Assembly: GCA_938029215.1 (NCBI GenBank) | Contig: CALHFG010000104.1 | Coordinates: forward strand, 1 to 64,000 | Length of the DNA: 64,000 bases | Source of the DNA: an uncultured Acidimicrobiales bacterium | GTDB lineage: Bacteria; Actinomycetota; Acidimicrobiia; Acidimicrobiales; SZUA-35 | Reading direction: 5' to 3' | In this document: positions 41,369 through 50,111 of the stretch, piece after piece | How the letters are laid out: every line of letters begins with the position of its first letter | How positions within the stretch are numbered: the stretch's first letter is position 1 | The notes under the pieces: model-generated | What the model was told of the DNA's origin: nothing | The model's input: only the letters and a program-made list of their open reading frames with translations | Database searches by the model: none | Program-made: the position numbers and the translations under genes

Positions 41369-43033
41369 ATGGCGATGACCACCGTTGCCCGACCCGACAC
41401 CGACTGGCTGGACCATGCCAGTGCCGTTGGAGTTGACGGAATCGGTCAGGTGGTGCTTGACGCCTGCGCCGAATTTGGTGGTGTAGCCCAGGCCCCGCGG
41501 CAGGGAATCCTGTTAGAAGAACCGGCCGGTGGCTGGGCCAACCCGCGCTTGCTCGGATGGGTTCACGAATGGTCCAGTTCCAGCGCCGAGCGATCCAAAC
41601 GCGGGGCCTTCTACACTCCGCCCGACTTTGCTGCAGCCGCGGTTGACGCGGCCCTCGCTGGCGCAGACCTGCCGAGGTTCACCGTTGACCCCGCATGTGG
41701 CGGCGGCGTGTTTCTTCTCGAAATCCTCGATCGTCTCGTGGCCGCGGGCACTCCGCCCTCTGCGGCGATCGCGGCGGTTGGTGGTTTGGAAATCGATCGA
41801 GGCGCCGCCGACACGGCTCGCCTGGCGCTGCGGGCATGGCAGCTTTACCACGGCGTGTCGGCACCTGTTGCTCCCAACATTGTGGTGAGCGACTCGTTGG
41901 ATCGGTGGCCCCGCTTTTGGCCTGGCGTCGATCTGGTCATCGGGAACCCTCCGTTTGCTAGTCCATTGAAGTCCGGAGCGATACCCGATTCTGCGGCCGC
42001 CTATCGCAGCCACCATTCAGAGGTCCTCGGGCCATACGCCGACTTGGCTGCGATTCATCTGTGGCGAGCCAGTCAGGTGTTACACGACGGCGGCCGGCTC
42101 GCCTTCGTCGCGCCCGTCTCCATCGTGAACGCTCGAGATACCGGCCGGATGTGGGAGAGGTTCGAGGCCGAGGCAGACGCGAAGTCGGTCTTGATTCCCG
42201 AGAGCAATCCGTTCGATGCCAGCGTGCGCGTCTTCGTGCCAGTGTTCGAGATCCGCCGCCAGGCGACATCACTGCGTCGTTCGTTGTCCCATGCGGTTGG
42301 TGACGCGCTGGGTCTGCCGGCCTTGCCGTCCGTGGCCGGTTCCGACGTCCTTGGGACCATCTGTTCGGCAACAAGTGGGTTCCGGGATGAGTTCTATGGC
42401 CTCGCCGAGTTTGTGGCCGAAGAACCACCCGGCGGCGGCCCGGATTTAGTGAAGCTGGTGACGGTCGGCTCGGTAGAGCCAATGGAATGTTCGTGGGGGA
42501 CATCGCCAACGAAGTTCGCAAAAGCGAAATGGACCCGACCCGTGGTCGACGCAACCAAACTCGACGGCAAAGTGGCACGATTCGTTCACGGCCAGAGAAG
42601 CCCGAAGGTTCTGGTCGCAACCCAAACCAAGGTTCTTGAAGCGGTACTCGATCCCGTCGGCGATCTCGTGGGGGTGACGCCCACCATCGTGGTCACCTCC
42701 GATAGGCCTGCGCATGTGGTTGCGGTGATGATGGCGCCTCCGGTGAACGCGATTGCCGTGCAGCGCTGGTTTGGTACCGGACTGTCCGAGGTTGCGCTGC
42801 GGCCAACCGCTTCGACGCTCCTCGAACTGCCACTTCCCTCCGACACCGAAAAATGGGATGAGGCGGCAAATCTGATCGCCGCACATGGGCAAGCGGTCGA
42901 CGGTTCCCAGCAGCCGGTCGACCCTTCGCTGCTACGCACGATCGGAGAAGTAATGAACGACGCCTACGGCGGCACCGCCGAGGTGCTTCAGTGGTGGCTG
43001 GCGCGGGCTGGGCTAGCCCAAGAATCGACCTAG
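41369..43033 (+). CDS. Solitary N6-adenine DNA methyltransferase-like protein
   Basis: A 554-residue protein with the SAM motif DPACGGGVF (107-115), preceded by KRGAFYTPP, and the catalytic NPPF (193-196), the order of type I/IIG gamma-class adenine methylases. A target-recognition-like region follows (about 330-540). No restriction, specificity or helicase gene is near, so it appears to be an orphan methylase with an epigenetic or anti-restriction role, or a fused modification-only enzyme. ATG 41369 is given; ATG 41375 is equally plausible because it lies 8 nt after TAGCGT. Confidence 0.85.
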   Translation: MAMTTVARPDTDWLDHASAVGVDGIGQVVLDACAEFGGVAQAPRQGILLEEPAGGWANPRLLGWVHEWSSSSAERSKRGAFYTPPDFAAAAVDAALAGADLPRFTVDPACGGGVFLLEILDRLVAAGTPPSAAIAAVGGLEIDRGAADTARLALRAWQLYHGVSAPVAPNIVVSDSLDRWPRFWPGVDLVIGNPPFASPLKSGAIPDSAAAYRSHHSEVLGPYADLAAIHLWRASQVLHDGGRLAFVAPVSIVNARDTGRMWERFEAEADAKSVLIPESNPFDASVRVFVPVFEIRRQATSLRRSLSHAVGDALGLPALPSVAGSDVLGTICSATSGFRDEFYGLAEFVAEEPPGGGPDLVKLVTVGSVEPMECSWGTSPTKFAKAKWTRPVVDATKLDGKVARFVHGQRSPKVLVATQTKVLEAVLDPVGDLVGVTPTIVVTSDRPAHVVAVMMAPPVNAIAVQRWFGTGLSEVALRPTASTLLELPLPSDTEKWDEAANLIAAHGQAVDGSQQPVDPSLLRTIGEVMNDAYGGTAEVLQWWLARAGLAQEST

Positions 43034-43080
43034 CGAATCTCTCAGCCTGTCGACCCAATTCTTGAGTACCCTTGTCGGGT

Positions 43081-44280
43081 ATGAGTGACGGCTACCCCCT
43101 GATCCGTCCCGAGTCGACGCTTCCACCGCCCCCGGCTACCGGGGCCTGGGTCGAAGGTGACCCGGTGGGAAACCGTCAGTTCGTGCAGGTCTGTGCTGAC
43201 CGGTGCTTCGCTCTGGAATTCGGCGGGATGCTCGACAACATCACCCTGGCGTATGAAACCTGGGGCGAGCTCGATGCCAGCGGCACCAACGCCGTGCTCG
43301 TCTGCCACGCGCTCACCGGCGATGCGCATGCGGCCGGTCCTTCCGGTGCGGGCCATCCCACCTCCGGCTGGTGGAACGACATGATCGGACCTGGCCGTCC
43401 TCTCGATACCGATCGCTATTTCGTGGTCTGCGTCAACACCCTCGGAGGATGTCAGGGCTCAACTGGTCCCGCTTCTCTCGCCGCCGATGGCAAGCCCTAC
43501 GGATCTCGGTTCCCGCTGGTAAGCGTGCGTGACATCGTGCGCACGCAAGCGATGCTTGCCGATCACCTCGGCGTGACCACGTGGATGACCGTCGTTGGCG
43601 GCTCCATGGGCGGGATGCAGGCACTCGAGTGGGCAGCCATGTACCCACGTCGAGTGTCGTCGTTGGTCAACATTGCTTCGGCGGCTCAGGCATCGGCTCA
43701 GCAAATCGCGTGGAGTTACACCGGCCGACTCGCCATCGTTAACGACCCCAAGTGGAACGGCGGCGACTACTACGACGCTGCACCCGGCGATGGTCCCCAC
43801 GAAGGATTCATGTTGGGTCGTCGGATCGCTCAGATTCACTACCGGTCCGATGCATCTCTGGAGGAACGTTTCGGCCGGGCTACCCGCGACCCGCTGGCAG
43901 GGTTCCAACCATGGGATCGATTCCAGGTGGAGAGCTATCTGGATCACCATGGGCGCAAGCTGATCCACCGGTTCGATGCCAACAGCTACCTCACGCTCAA
44001 CCGGGCCATGGACATGCATGATCTCGGTCGAGGTCGCGGCGGCATCGATGCTGCCCTCGCTCGGGTTACCTGCCCCACCCTGATCGTGAGCATCGACAGC
44101 GATGATCTCTATACCCCTCGCCAGCAGGAAGAACTTCGAGACGGCCTGGTCGCCAACGGCACGCCGGTCGAGTTCGAGGTGTTGCATTCGATTCATGGCC
44201 ACGACGGCTTCTTGATCGAGTTTGATCAATTGGGGCCGATGGTCGACAGTTTCGTGAGCGACCATTTCAAGGCGCGCTAG
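43081..44280 (+). CDS. metX: Homoserine O-acetyltransferase
   Basis: Activates homoserine for methionine synthesis by acyl transfer from acetyl-CoA, with an alpha/beta-hydrolase fold. Typical MetX segments are CHALTGDAHAAG, NTLGGCQGSTGPAS, the nucleophile elbow GGSMGGMQ, DSDDLYTPRQQ (Asp) and HGHDGFLIE (His). The 399-residue length is normal for the form with a lid. The chosen ATG is 8 nt after TACCCT (43067-43072); a TTG at 43072 is the alternative start. Acyl specificity (acetyl or succinyl) is not certain. Confidence 0.95.
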   Translation: MSDGYPLIRPESTLPPPPATGAWVEGDPVGNRQFVQVCADRCFALEFGGMLDNITLAYETWGELDASGTNAVLVCHALTGDAHAAGPSGAGHPTSGWWNDMIGPGRPLDTDRYFVVCVNTLGGCQGSTGPASLAADGKPYGSRFPLVSVRDIVRTQAMLADHLGVTTWMTVVGGSMGGMQALEWAAMYPRRVSSLVNIASAAQASAQQIAWSYTGRLAIVNDPKWNGGDYYDAAPGDGPHEGFMLGRRIAQIHYRSDASLEERFGRATRDPLAGFQPWDRFQVESYLDHHGRKLIHRFDANSYLTLNRAMDMHDLGRGRGGIDAALARVTCPTLIVSIDSDDLYTPRQQEELRDGLVANGTPVEFEVLHSIHGHDGFLIEFDQLGPMVDSFVSDHFKAR

Positions 44281-44289
44281 CGGGGTTCG

Positions 44290-45069
44290 ATGCCCGAGGG
44301 CATAGAGATTGAGATGTACCGGCAGGCCGCCGATGCAGCGATTGGCCGAACGATCGCGCAGGTCAACGCTCCGGACGGTTACTTCGTCAAAAACAGCACA
44401 GCCGAAGAGGTCCGTGCAGCCCTCACCGGAGGGGTTGTCACCAGCACCGGGCGGATCGGAAAGCTCATGCTCCTCGGTGTCGATGGCGAGGAAACCGCGC
44501 TGGGGTTGCGGTTCGGGATGACAGGAAGGCTGGTCTTGGACGGGTTAGCCCCGATCGAAAGGCTCGAGTACAGCTCGGGTCGGGATGATCCGGCGTGGGA
44601 CCGGTTTGCATTGGAGCTCAACGACGGTGGGCTGCTGCGGGTGAATGACCCCCGGCGGCTCGGAGGAGTTGAACTGACCCCGGACATCGAGGCGATGGGA
44701 ATCGACTTTCTGGCCGTTACTCCGGCCAAGCTTGGTGACCGACTCGACAGTTCGGTCGCCCTAAAAGCAAGGCTGCTCGACCAGAAGCGGGTCGCCGGGA
44801 TCGGCAACCTGATAGCGGATGAGACCCTCTGGAGAGCGGGCCTTGATCCCGCCCGCCCGGCCCGCTCGCTGAACCAGTCCGAGGTAAAGCGGCTAAGCCG
44901 AGTGTTGCGGTCGACGGTCAAGATCCTCTTTGATCGTGGCGGATCCCACACTGGGGACCTGCAGGACCACCGCCATCGAGATGGTCGCTGTCCCCGCGAC
45001 GGCGCCCCGTTGGACCGGCGGACGATCGGCGGGCGCACCACCTTCTCGTGTCCGCAGCACCAACGCTGA
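44290..45069 (+). CDS. Fpg/Nei family DNA glycosylase
   Basis: Base-excision repair enzyme that removes oxidised bases. The catalytic N-terminus is MPEG (Pro2 nucleophile, Glu3), with the H2TH segment (KRVAGIGNLIADETLW) and the C-terminal zinc finger. The finger reads CPRDG...CPQH, as in the actinobacterial Nei type in which Asp and His replace two of four cysteines. The 259-residue length fits. The gene starts 9 nt after the metX stop, so they are probably one operon. Fpg versus Nei2 is not resolved. Confidence 0.93.
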   Translation: MPEGIEIEMYRQAADAAIGRTIAQVNAPDGYFVKNSTAEEVRAALTGGVVTSTGRIGKLMLLGVDGEETALGLRFGMTGRLVLDGLAPIERLEYSSGRDDPAWDRFALELNDGGLLRVNDPRRLGGVELTPDIEAMGIDFLAVTPAKLGDRLDSSVALKARLLDQKRVAGIGNLIADETLWRAGLDPARPARSLNQSEVKRLSRVLRSTVKILFDRGGSHTGDLQDHRHRDGRCPRDGAPLDRRTIGGRTTFSCPQHQR

Positions 45070-45159
45070 TCGAACTCTGTTGCGGGATCTCACAACCCGG
45101 TCCGCACCTCCTGGCACCTCCCACCCTGTGCGCAACCATCGTGTGTAGGATCGGACGCA

Positions 45160-45726
45160 ATGATTGCTGTTCTCTTGCTCGCCCAGACCGACGCCACGGG
45201 TCGCACGATCAGCTGGATTGTCTTTGGACTGGTCGCCGTCGCCGCAGCGCTCGCACTGCTCACCGCTTGGTACTGGCGCGTTACCGATCCTGCAAAAAGG
45301 AAGGACTCGGCCAACGGTGGCGGCGGCCCTCGTCGGCGTCGCCGTGAGGTTGACCCCGAACCCGACCCCGGTCCAGCCGACCACTTGGTTGCGCCGGTTA
45401 TTCCCAGGTCAGAGGGCCCTGTCGACGGCCCGCCAACCGATCACACTCGCGTGCTCACCAGGTCAGACATCCTCGAGCCCAAGGTGTCACAGCCGCCTCA
45501 GATCATCGACCTGCGCAGCGAGCCCGAACCAGCCGCCGACGCAATCCAGCGCGCAGATCCTGCCGCCGATGTTGAACCGGATGGGTCGGCCGAAGTCGCC
45601 GTCGATGAGTCGGTCGTCGACCTCACCGAGCTCGAAGGCGCCGACCAGGCTGAGTCCGTAGTCGGTGCGCACGACGACGGCATGGACTTTGATGACTGGT
45701 TAGCACTGGCCGAGGAAGACTCATGA
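45160..45726 (+). CDS. Single-pass membrane protein with acidic tail
   Basis: A 188-residue protein of unknown function. One transmembrane segment lies at about 17-38 (TISWIVFGLVAVAAALALLTAW), with a basic RRRRR patch at about 58-62, then a Pro/Asp/Glu-rich acidic cytoplasmic tail. No catalytic motif is seen. The ATG is 8 nt after TAGGAT. Its stop overlaps the start of the 71-residue gene (ATGA), so they are translated together. Confidence 0.75.
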   Translation: MIAVLLLAQTDATGRTISWIVFGLVAVAAALALLTAWYWRVTDPAKRKDSANGGGGPRRRRREVDPEPDPGPADHLVAPVIPRSEGPVDGPPTDHTRVLTRSDILEPKVSQPPQIIDLRSEPEPAADAIQRADPAADVEPDGSAEVAVDESVVDLTELEGADQAESVVGAHDDGMDFDDWLALAEEDS

Positions 45727-45938
45727 GTGACGAATTAGATCTTGATGCAATCATCCACCGATTCCGGGAACGGTCTGAGGCCGTGAAGAAACGGAACCTC
45801 CCGCCGGTCGGTGGGGATGAACGCAAAGCGTTTATCAAACAGGCCGAAGAAGACTTCATGGACTTCTCCCTGATCGCGGATGCGTCACCGTCATTAGAAG
45901 ACGGAATCCTCACCCTTACGATCGATCTGCGCAAGTAG
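45723..45938 (+). CDS. Small 71-residue cytoplasmic protein
   Basis: A short, charged, largely helical protein (DAIIHRFRERSEAVKKRNL, then FIKQAEEDFMDFSLI and a final beta-like segment). It overlaps the upstream membrane-protein gene in ATGA fashion and precedes the tRNA-Gly gene. I do not recognise a family. Function unknown. Confidence 0.7.
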   Translation: MSDELDLDAIIHRFRERSEAVKKRNLPPVGGDERKAFIKQAEEDFMDFSLIADASPSLEDGILTLTIDLRK

Positions 45939-45987
45939 AAAAACCTGTTTGTAGGGCGTCGAAAGACGCTATGCTTATCGGTCCCCA

Positions 45988-46060
45988 GCGGATGTAGCTC
46001 AGCTGGTAGAGCATCTCGTTGCCAACGAGAAGGTCGCCGGTTCGAATCCGGTCGTCCGCT
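45988..46060 (+). tRNA. tRNA-Gly (GCC)
   Basis: A complete cloverleaf with acceptor GCGGATG / CGTCCGC, a D-stem from TAGCTCAGCTGGTAGAGC, an anticodon loop with GCC between CTCGT and ACGAG arms, and the TTCGAAT T-loop. CCA is not encoded. A promoter-like TATGCT lies shortly upstream. Confidence 0.97.
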
Positions 46061-46066
46061 CAATAT

Positions 46067-46108
46067 GAGGCCCGATTGCGCAAGCGATCGGGCCTCGAGC
46101 GCGTTTTT
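46067..46108 (+). terminator. Terminator after tRNA-Gly
   Basis: GAGGCCCGAT pairs with ATCGGGCCTC over 10 bp with a 10-nt loop; the T-run TTTTT is at 46104-46108, 7 nt beyond the stem. It lies 7 bases after the tRNA. The spacing to the T-run is longer than ideal. Confidence 0.75.
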
Positions 46109-46244
46109 CACTACTTTCGCTCGCCGCCGCTACGCCGGCGTCCCTTGGGTGGGTCGAGAATGCGACGACGGGGACTGGTCTGGCTTGTTGCTGCGAGGAA
46201 CGAGCTGCAACAAACGGACCCGTCACCAAGCGTTGCATTGGCGG

Positions 46245-47165
46245 CTAACAGGGTGCGGAGCGTTCGACCTCGCCGATGCGGCCAATTCGCATGGCGGTCA
46301 CAGTGGAATCTGCGTCGGAGATCTCGAACACCAGCCGGTAATTGGCGTCGACCGACTCGTTCGGCTCAAAGGCGTACTGACTACCGCTGACCTGGGTGAA
46401 CTGGTCGCCGTAGGTCGATTGGAGGTCTGCCAATTCCGACCCGATCCCAACATCGGACAGGGTTCGCTGGTGCACGGTGGTGGCATGGGCCACCAACACC
46501 ATTGGATTCTCTTCCGAAGCGTCCAGGGCCAGGATCGGGGAATGGGGATCACCGGCGATCCAGCCAAGCGAACAGTCTGCGCCCCGCTCGGCCACCACGA
46601 TCGGCACGCCGATGGCAGCCTCCACTTCGCTGATCCGTTGACCGGGACGCACCCCGCCGAAGCTCCGGAGGCCCACCTGAGCAGCACCAAACCCACTGTC
46701 GGGGGCAGCCACGAGCACGGTTGGAGTGGCCTCGATCGAGGTGACGAACGCGTGCAGCCCCGGGGTGAGCACCTCGCCGACCGTCTCGGGCGGGACGACC
46801 GAGCGTTGGGCTGCTATTTCGATCTGTCGGCCGGCCCATTCGATAGAAACGGGATCGCTCGTGAGGTTCGAAAAGCGCAGCATGGCATCGGTGCTCACCG
46901 CACAGGGAGCTTGCTCGGCTAACCCGTCGGCGAGGGCCACGATGACGGTCGCGCCGGGCGCGGGGCAAGGTCCTGGATCAAGACCGGGCAGCGAAGTAGT
47001 GGTCTGTGTGCCGGCTTCGGTGGTGGTCGTGGCCTCAGGAACCGTGGTCACCAGTGACGACACCGACCCCTCCACCCGGATCACGACTTCGCCTGGTTCG
47101 GGCGTGGAACAACTCAGCGTCAGAAGACCCGCCAGTCCGATGAAAATGGCTGTGCGGCGGATCAC
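46245..47165 (-). CDS. Lipoprotein of unknown function
   Basis: A 306-residue lipoprotein with lipobox LLTLSC (C19), a Thr-rich linker (about 35-60) and two apparent domains: an N-terminal beta-rich part and a C-terminal part from about residue 155 with FGGVRPGQRISEVEAAIG, a pattern seen in small secreted lipoproteins of the class. No enzymatic motif is seen. The GTG start is 6 nt after GATACT. The 46109-46244 region between it and the tRNA terminator holds nothing recognisable. Confidence 0.75.
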   Translation of the reverse strand: MIRRTAIFIGLAGLLTLSCSTPEPGEVVIRVEGSVSSLVTTVPEATTTTEAGTQTTTSLPGLDPGPCPAPGATVIVALADGLAEQAPCAVSTDAMLRFSNLTSDPVSIEWAGRQIEIAAQRSVVPPETVGEVLTPGLHAFVTSIEATPTVLVAAPDSGFGAAQVGLRSFGGVRPGQRISEVEAAIGVPIVVAERGADCSLGWIAGDPHSPILALDASEENPMVLVAHATTVHQRTLSDVGIGSELADLQSTYGDQFTQVSGSQYAFEPNESVDANYRLVFEISDADSTVTAMRIGRIGEVERSAPC

Positions 47166-47223
47166 TCGTTCAGTATCGCACCGGCGACTGCCGCTGAATC
47201 AGATACCTGCGTACGATTGAAAC

Positions 47224-48459
47224 ATGGCGGTGTGCAGCGGATGTCGAGCTCCGGTCACGGGGAACTTTTGCGCCCACTGTGGCGCGCCCGCTGATCACGC
47301 TGATCTTGCGCCGATTCTGCTCGACGCCTCGGGCCCGCAGGAAACAACCAGCCGTGACTCCATTCGCCGTGGGTCCCGAGGTCGAAGTCTCCTGCTGGGG
47401 GTGGCCATCCTGGCGGCGGTGTGCGCCGGTGGACTGCTGCTGTCTCAAACCGCTGGCGACCCTGCCGAGCCAGCGGCCGAGGATGACGCTGCAGACATCG
47501 CCACACCGGCCGAGACCACTCAGCCCCCGCAGGAGACGTCGGCCTCGACTACCACGGCTGACACCGTTGATGATGCACTCGAAGTGGAATCTGACTGGTT
47601 TGTGGTTGTCCAGACGAACGATGGAATTCACCGAGCTGACGCGTTGACGGGCGAGACCGAAGACCTGGGTCTCGATGGGTCGTTGCTGGGGGAGGCTTGG
47701 GGCCGCGTGCTCATCCGGCGACTGAGCGGTGACCTGCAATCAATCCCGGTCGAGGAGTTGGGTGGCGAGCTGCCGATCGAGAATTCGACGACGATGGACG
47801 GGTCGATGTTGGGTTCGAGCTCGCGAGTGATCGCGGGCTCTTTTGAGGGCTTTGCATGGATCGTCTCCGATTTCAACGGAACGGCCTGGCACGTCGACCT
47901 TGTAACCGGCGAGATCATTCGCACGGCCGAGCTGGATCATTCGGGATGGTTCGGGGTGTCACCAGATTTCCGGACGCCGATGGCGGGCGGAGTCTACGCG
48001 CTGCAGGAAGACGACTCGTACCGTCTTGTGGTTGACGGTCGGGTTCTAGCTGAGGGGCCGGGTCGCATTCTTGTGAACGGCTGTGATGAGTCGCTGTCGT
48101 GTCGAAGCCGCTGGATCGATTCTGTTTCCTTTGAAGAGCTGGCGCAGTTCTACGTCCCCGCCAACGGGTTCGATGGCTGGTTTCCCCAGGGCATCGGCAA
48201 CGGTCGGTTCTTGAGCCTGAATCTGGAGGCGGTCGACTCGGTCACCGGAGATTCCATTCGCCTCGAAAACATCGAAATGGAAGCGGTCTGGGACCGACGG
48301 ATTGCGGTGTCGCCTGACGCCCAGTACGTGGCGATGCAGGTTCGAAACGGGAAACTGAGGGTTCGATCGGTCGACGGGCTCCAGAAGATATCGGTCGATG
48401 GGATCTCGAGCGGCGGCTGGGATAACACACCCATCTTCGTACCCCGAACCTCGGGTTAG
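47224..48459 (+). CDS. Zinc-ribbon membrane protein with propeller-like exterior (paralogue 1)
   Basis: A 411-residue protein: a double zinc-ribbon at the start (CSGC...CAHC), one transmembrane helix at about 58-78 (LLLGVAILAAVCAGGLLL), a Thr/Pro-rich linker, and an extracellular region of about 280 residues with repeated strands (VVVQTNDGIHRADALTGETEDLG), like a WD/PQQ-type propeller. The next gene encodes a protein of identical length and plan. Function unknown. The ATG is 6 nt after TACGAT. It is divergent from the lipoprotein gene. Confidence 0.8.
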   Translation: MAVCSGCRAPVTGNFCAHCGAPADHADLAPILLDASGPQETTSRDSIRRGSRGRSLLLGVAILAAVCAGGLLLSQTAGDPAEPAAEDDAADIATPAETTQPPQETSASTTTADTVDDALEVESDWFVVVQTNDGIHRADALTGETEDLGLDGSLLGEAWGRVLIRRLSGDLQSIPVEELGGELPIENSTTMDGSMLGSSSRVIAGSFEGFAWIVSDFNGTAWHVDLVTGEIIRTAELDHSGWFGVSPDFRTPMAGGVYALQEDDSYRLVVDGRVLAEGPGRILVNGCDESLSCRSRWIDSVSFEELAQFYVPANGFDGWFPQGIGNGRFLSLNLEAVDSVTGDSIRLENIEMEAVWDRRIAVSPDAQYVAMQVRNGKLRVRSVDGLQKISVDGISSGGWDNTPIFVPRTSG

Positions 48460-48461
48460 TC

Positions 48462-49697
48462 GTGTCGGCCGGAGGGAACTGTGAGCACTGCGGGGCGAGC
48501 GCATCCGGCAACTACTGTTCTCAGTGCGGAAGGCAGCTGAACGCCTCCGTCGATGCCCCCATGCTGCTGGGAACAGCTGGACCCGAATCGAGGCCAATTC
48601 AGCGGGTTCGCCAGATTCCGGACCCCAAACGGCTTGCAATCATGGGCGTCGTTGCGTTCTTTGTGCTGGCCGTACTGTTCGAGCTGGTCAAGCCGACGCC
48701 GGAGACGGCCGCGCCCGAAGAGGTTGAGGAGGCTCGGTTCAGTTCAGCCGAGTCCATTCAGGTGGTCGGCTCGGATGGAACTTCGCCCTGGTTGGTTCTT
48801 GCGGTGAATTCCGACGGGCTGATCCGGGTAGACCCCACGACGGGTGAGGCCACCGAGCTAGGCGTTGATATGGCAATCCTCGGCCGGTTCGACCAGTGGG
48901 TGTTTCTCCAGACCCCGCGAGGTCAGGTGATCGCGGCCGAGGCAGATTCGCTGGCGACATCGGGGCCCATCGTTGTGCCCGAACCGATCAACGACACCCA
49001 ATACAGCTTGGTGCCGTTGTCGTTTCCCCTGCTCAGCAGCACTCCCGACCATCTGTGGCTCCGAGAGCTGGAGGGATCGATCAGCGAGGTCAGCTTCCTC
49101 ACCGGCGAGGTGCGGCAGTCTGTTGCGGATTCGGTGCTGCTGGAACGGGGGATCGTGCCGACCTCGCCTCGGTTCACCTCGCCGCAGGCCGGCGGTGTGT
49201 ATCGCCTGGACGACCGGTCGCAATATCGCCGCATTGCGGACGGCACGGTGCTGGCGGAGCTCCCGGGATCGGTGCTGGTGCAGTCGTGTGCGGATGACCT
49301 GGGTTGTGCCAACAGTTGGTTCGATCTCGATGTCACCGCCGAGGTAGATGATCTCCGGGCTCCGCTCTTCCGGCCTGGAGCGCTCGAAGTTCGCCCGGTT
49401 GCCGGAGCGCGATTCGTGGCGTCCCGTTCGACCGAGCGGGTAGAAGGCGGGAACGGTTCGACGATTCGGCTCGATCGCACCGCCCTGCTGGATCTTGCCA
49501 CCGGTGAAGCGGTCGATCTCCAAAGCGCCGAGATCGAACCATTGTGGTCTGATCAGGTAGACATCAGCCCCGATGCTGAACTGGTTGCCGCGGTCCGGAA
49601 TCTGGAGCTGTATTTGCGCAACACCAGCAGTGGGGGAGCGGTACGGGTGGAGGTGCAACTTCGACCCGGTTCTTCGGTTGCGTTTATTCCTCGTTAG
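48462..49697 (+). CDS. Zinc-ribbon membrane protein with propeller-like exterior (paralogue 2)
   Basis: A 411-residue paralogue of the preceding gene, 2 bases after its stop. It has the same order: zinc-ribbon (CEHC...CSQC), a transmembrane segment at about 59-77 (LAIMGVVAFFVLAVLFELV) and an extracellular beta-rich domain (LVLAVNSDGLIRVDPTTGEATELG). The conserved pairs of cysteines in the exterior (CADDLGC versus CDESLSC) suggest a disulfide. The GTG start is tightly coupled. Tandem duplication with divergence is evident. Function unknown. Confidence 0.8.
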   Translation: MSAGGNCEHCGASASGNYCSQCGRQLNASVDAPMLLGTAGPESRPIQRVRQIPDPKRLAIMGVVAFFVLAVLFELVKPTPETAAPEEVEEARFSSAESIQVVGSDGTSPWLVLAVNSDGLIRVDPTTGEATELGVDMAILGRFDQWVFLQTPRGQVIAAEADSLATSGPIVVPEPINDTQYSLVPLSFPLLSSTPDHLWLRELEGSISEVSFLTGEVRQSVADSVLLERGIVPTSPRFTSPQAGGVYRLDDRSQYRRIADGTVLAELPGSVLVQSCADDLGCANSWFDLDVTAEVDDLRAPLFRPGALEVRPVAGARFVASRSTERVEGGNGSTIRLDRTALLDLATGEAVDLQSAEIEPLWSDQVDISPDAELVAAVRNLELYLRNTSSGGAVRVEVQLRPGSSVAFIPR

Positions 49698-49706
49698 GGA
49701 CCAGAA

Positions 49707-49728
49707 ATCCCGCCCCGAAGGGCGGGAT
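49707..49728 (-). terminator. UUCG-type hairpin, shared terminator
   Basis: ATCCCGCCC and GGGCGGGAT form a perfect 9-bp stem. On the minus strand the loop is TTCG and the hairpin is followed by TTCTGG, so it probably ends the tRNA-Cys transcript. It also lies 9 nt after the zinc-ribbon gene on the plus strand, which could be served by the same hairpin. Confidence 0.65.
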
Positions 49729-49737
49729 CTCACCGGG

Positions 49738-49811
49738 AGCGCAGAGCGGGATTTGAACCCGCGAATCACGGCTTTGCAGGCCGCTCCCTTAGGCCGCTCG
49801 GGCATCTGCGC
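49738..49811 (-). tRNA. tRNA-Cys (GCA)
   Basis: A full cloverleaf on the minus strand: acceptor GCGCAGA / TCTGCGC, anticodon loop CTGCAAA giving GCA, and the T-loop TTCAAAT. The anticodon identifies cysteine. CCA is not encoded. It is 74 nt long. Confidence 0.97.
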
Positions 49812-49967
49812 AGGGATCAGCAGTCTACAGACAGGATCGGTGTCTCGTAGGGGGTTTCCTACGAAACGGCAGGCTTTGCGATTTTGTCTGGCTTCTTGGT
49901 ATCTAGCGTTTCGGCGGTCAGCGCCGAAAGGCGGTGAATGACGAGGCCGCTAGGCCGAGGAATGACG

Positions 49968-50041
49968 TGGGCCGTACAGGACTTGAACCTGTGACCTCTT
50001 CCGTGTCGAGGAAGCGCTCTAGCCAACTGAGCTAACGGCCC
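49968..50041 (-). tRNA. tRNA-Val (GAC)
   Basis: A complete cloverleaf on the minus strand: acceptor GGGCCGT / ACGGCCC, anticodon stem CTTCC / GGAAG around the loop TCGACAC giving GAC, and the T-loop TTCAAGT. The identity is valine. It is 74 nt long. Between this and tRNA-Cys is a 7-bp hairpin (TCGTAGG / CCTACGA) near 49848, without a clear role. Confidence 0.97.
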
Positions 50042-50111
50042 TTGGGGCTGTTGATGTTACCCCAGCGCGTGGCAATCGGCACCTGCTTTTTCCGGCAGAT
50101 ACAGTGAATTG

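Noticed and set aside
49700-50050. tRNA-Sec (selC) among the tRNA genes
   Set aside because: The anticodons are GCA and GAC and the lengths are 74 nt; neither is the long tRNA with anticodon TCA needed for Sec. selC must lie elsewhere.
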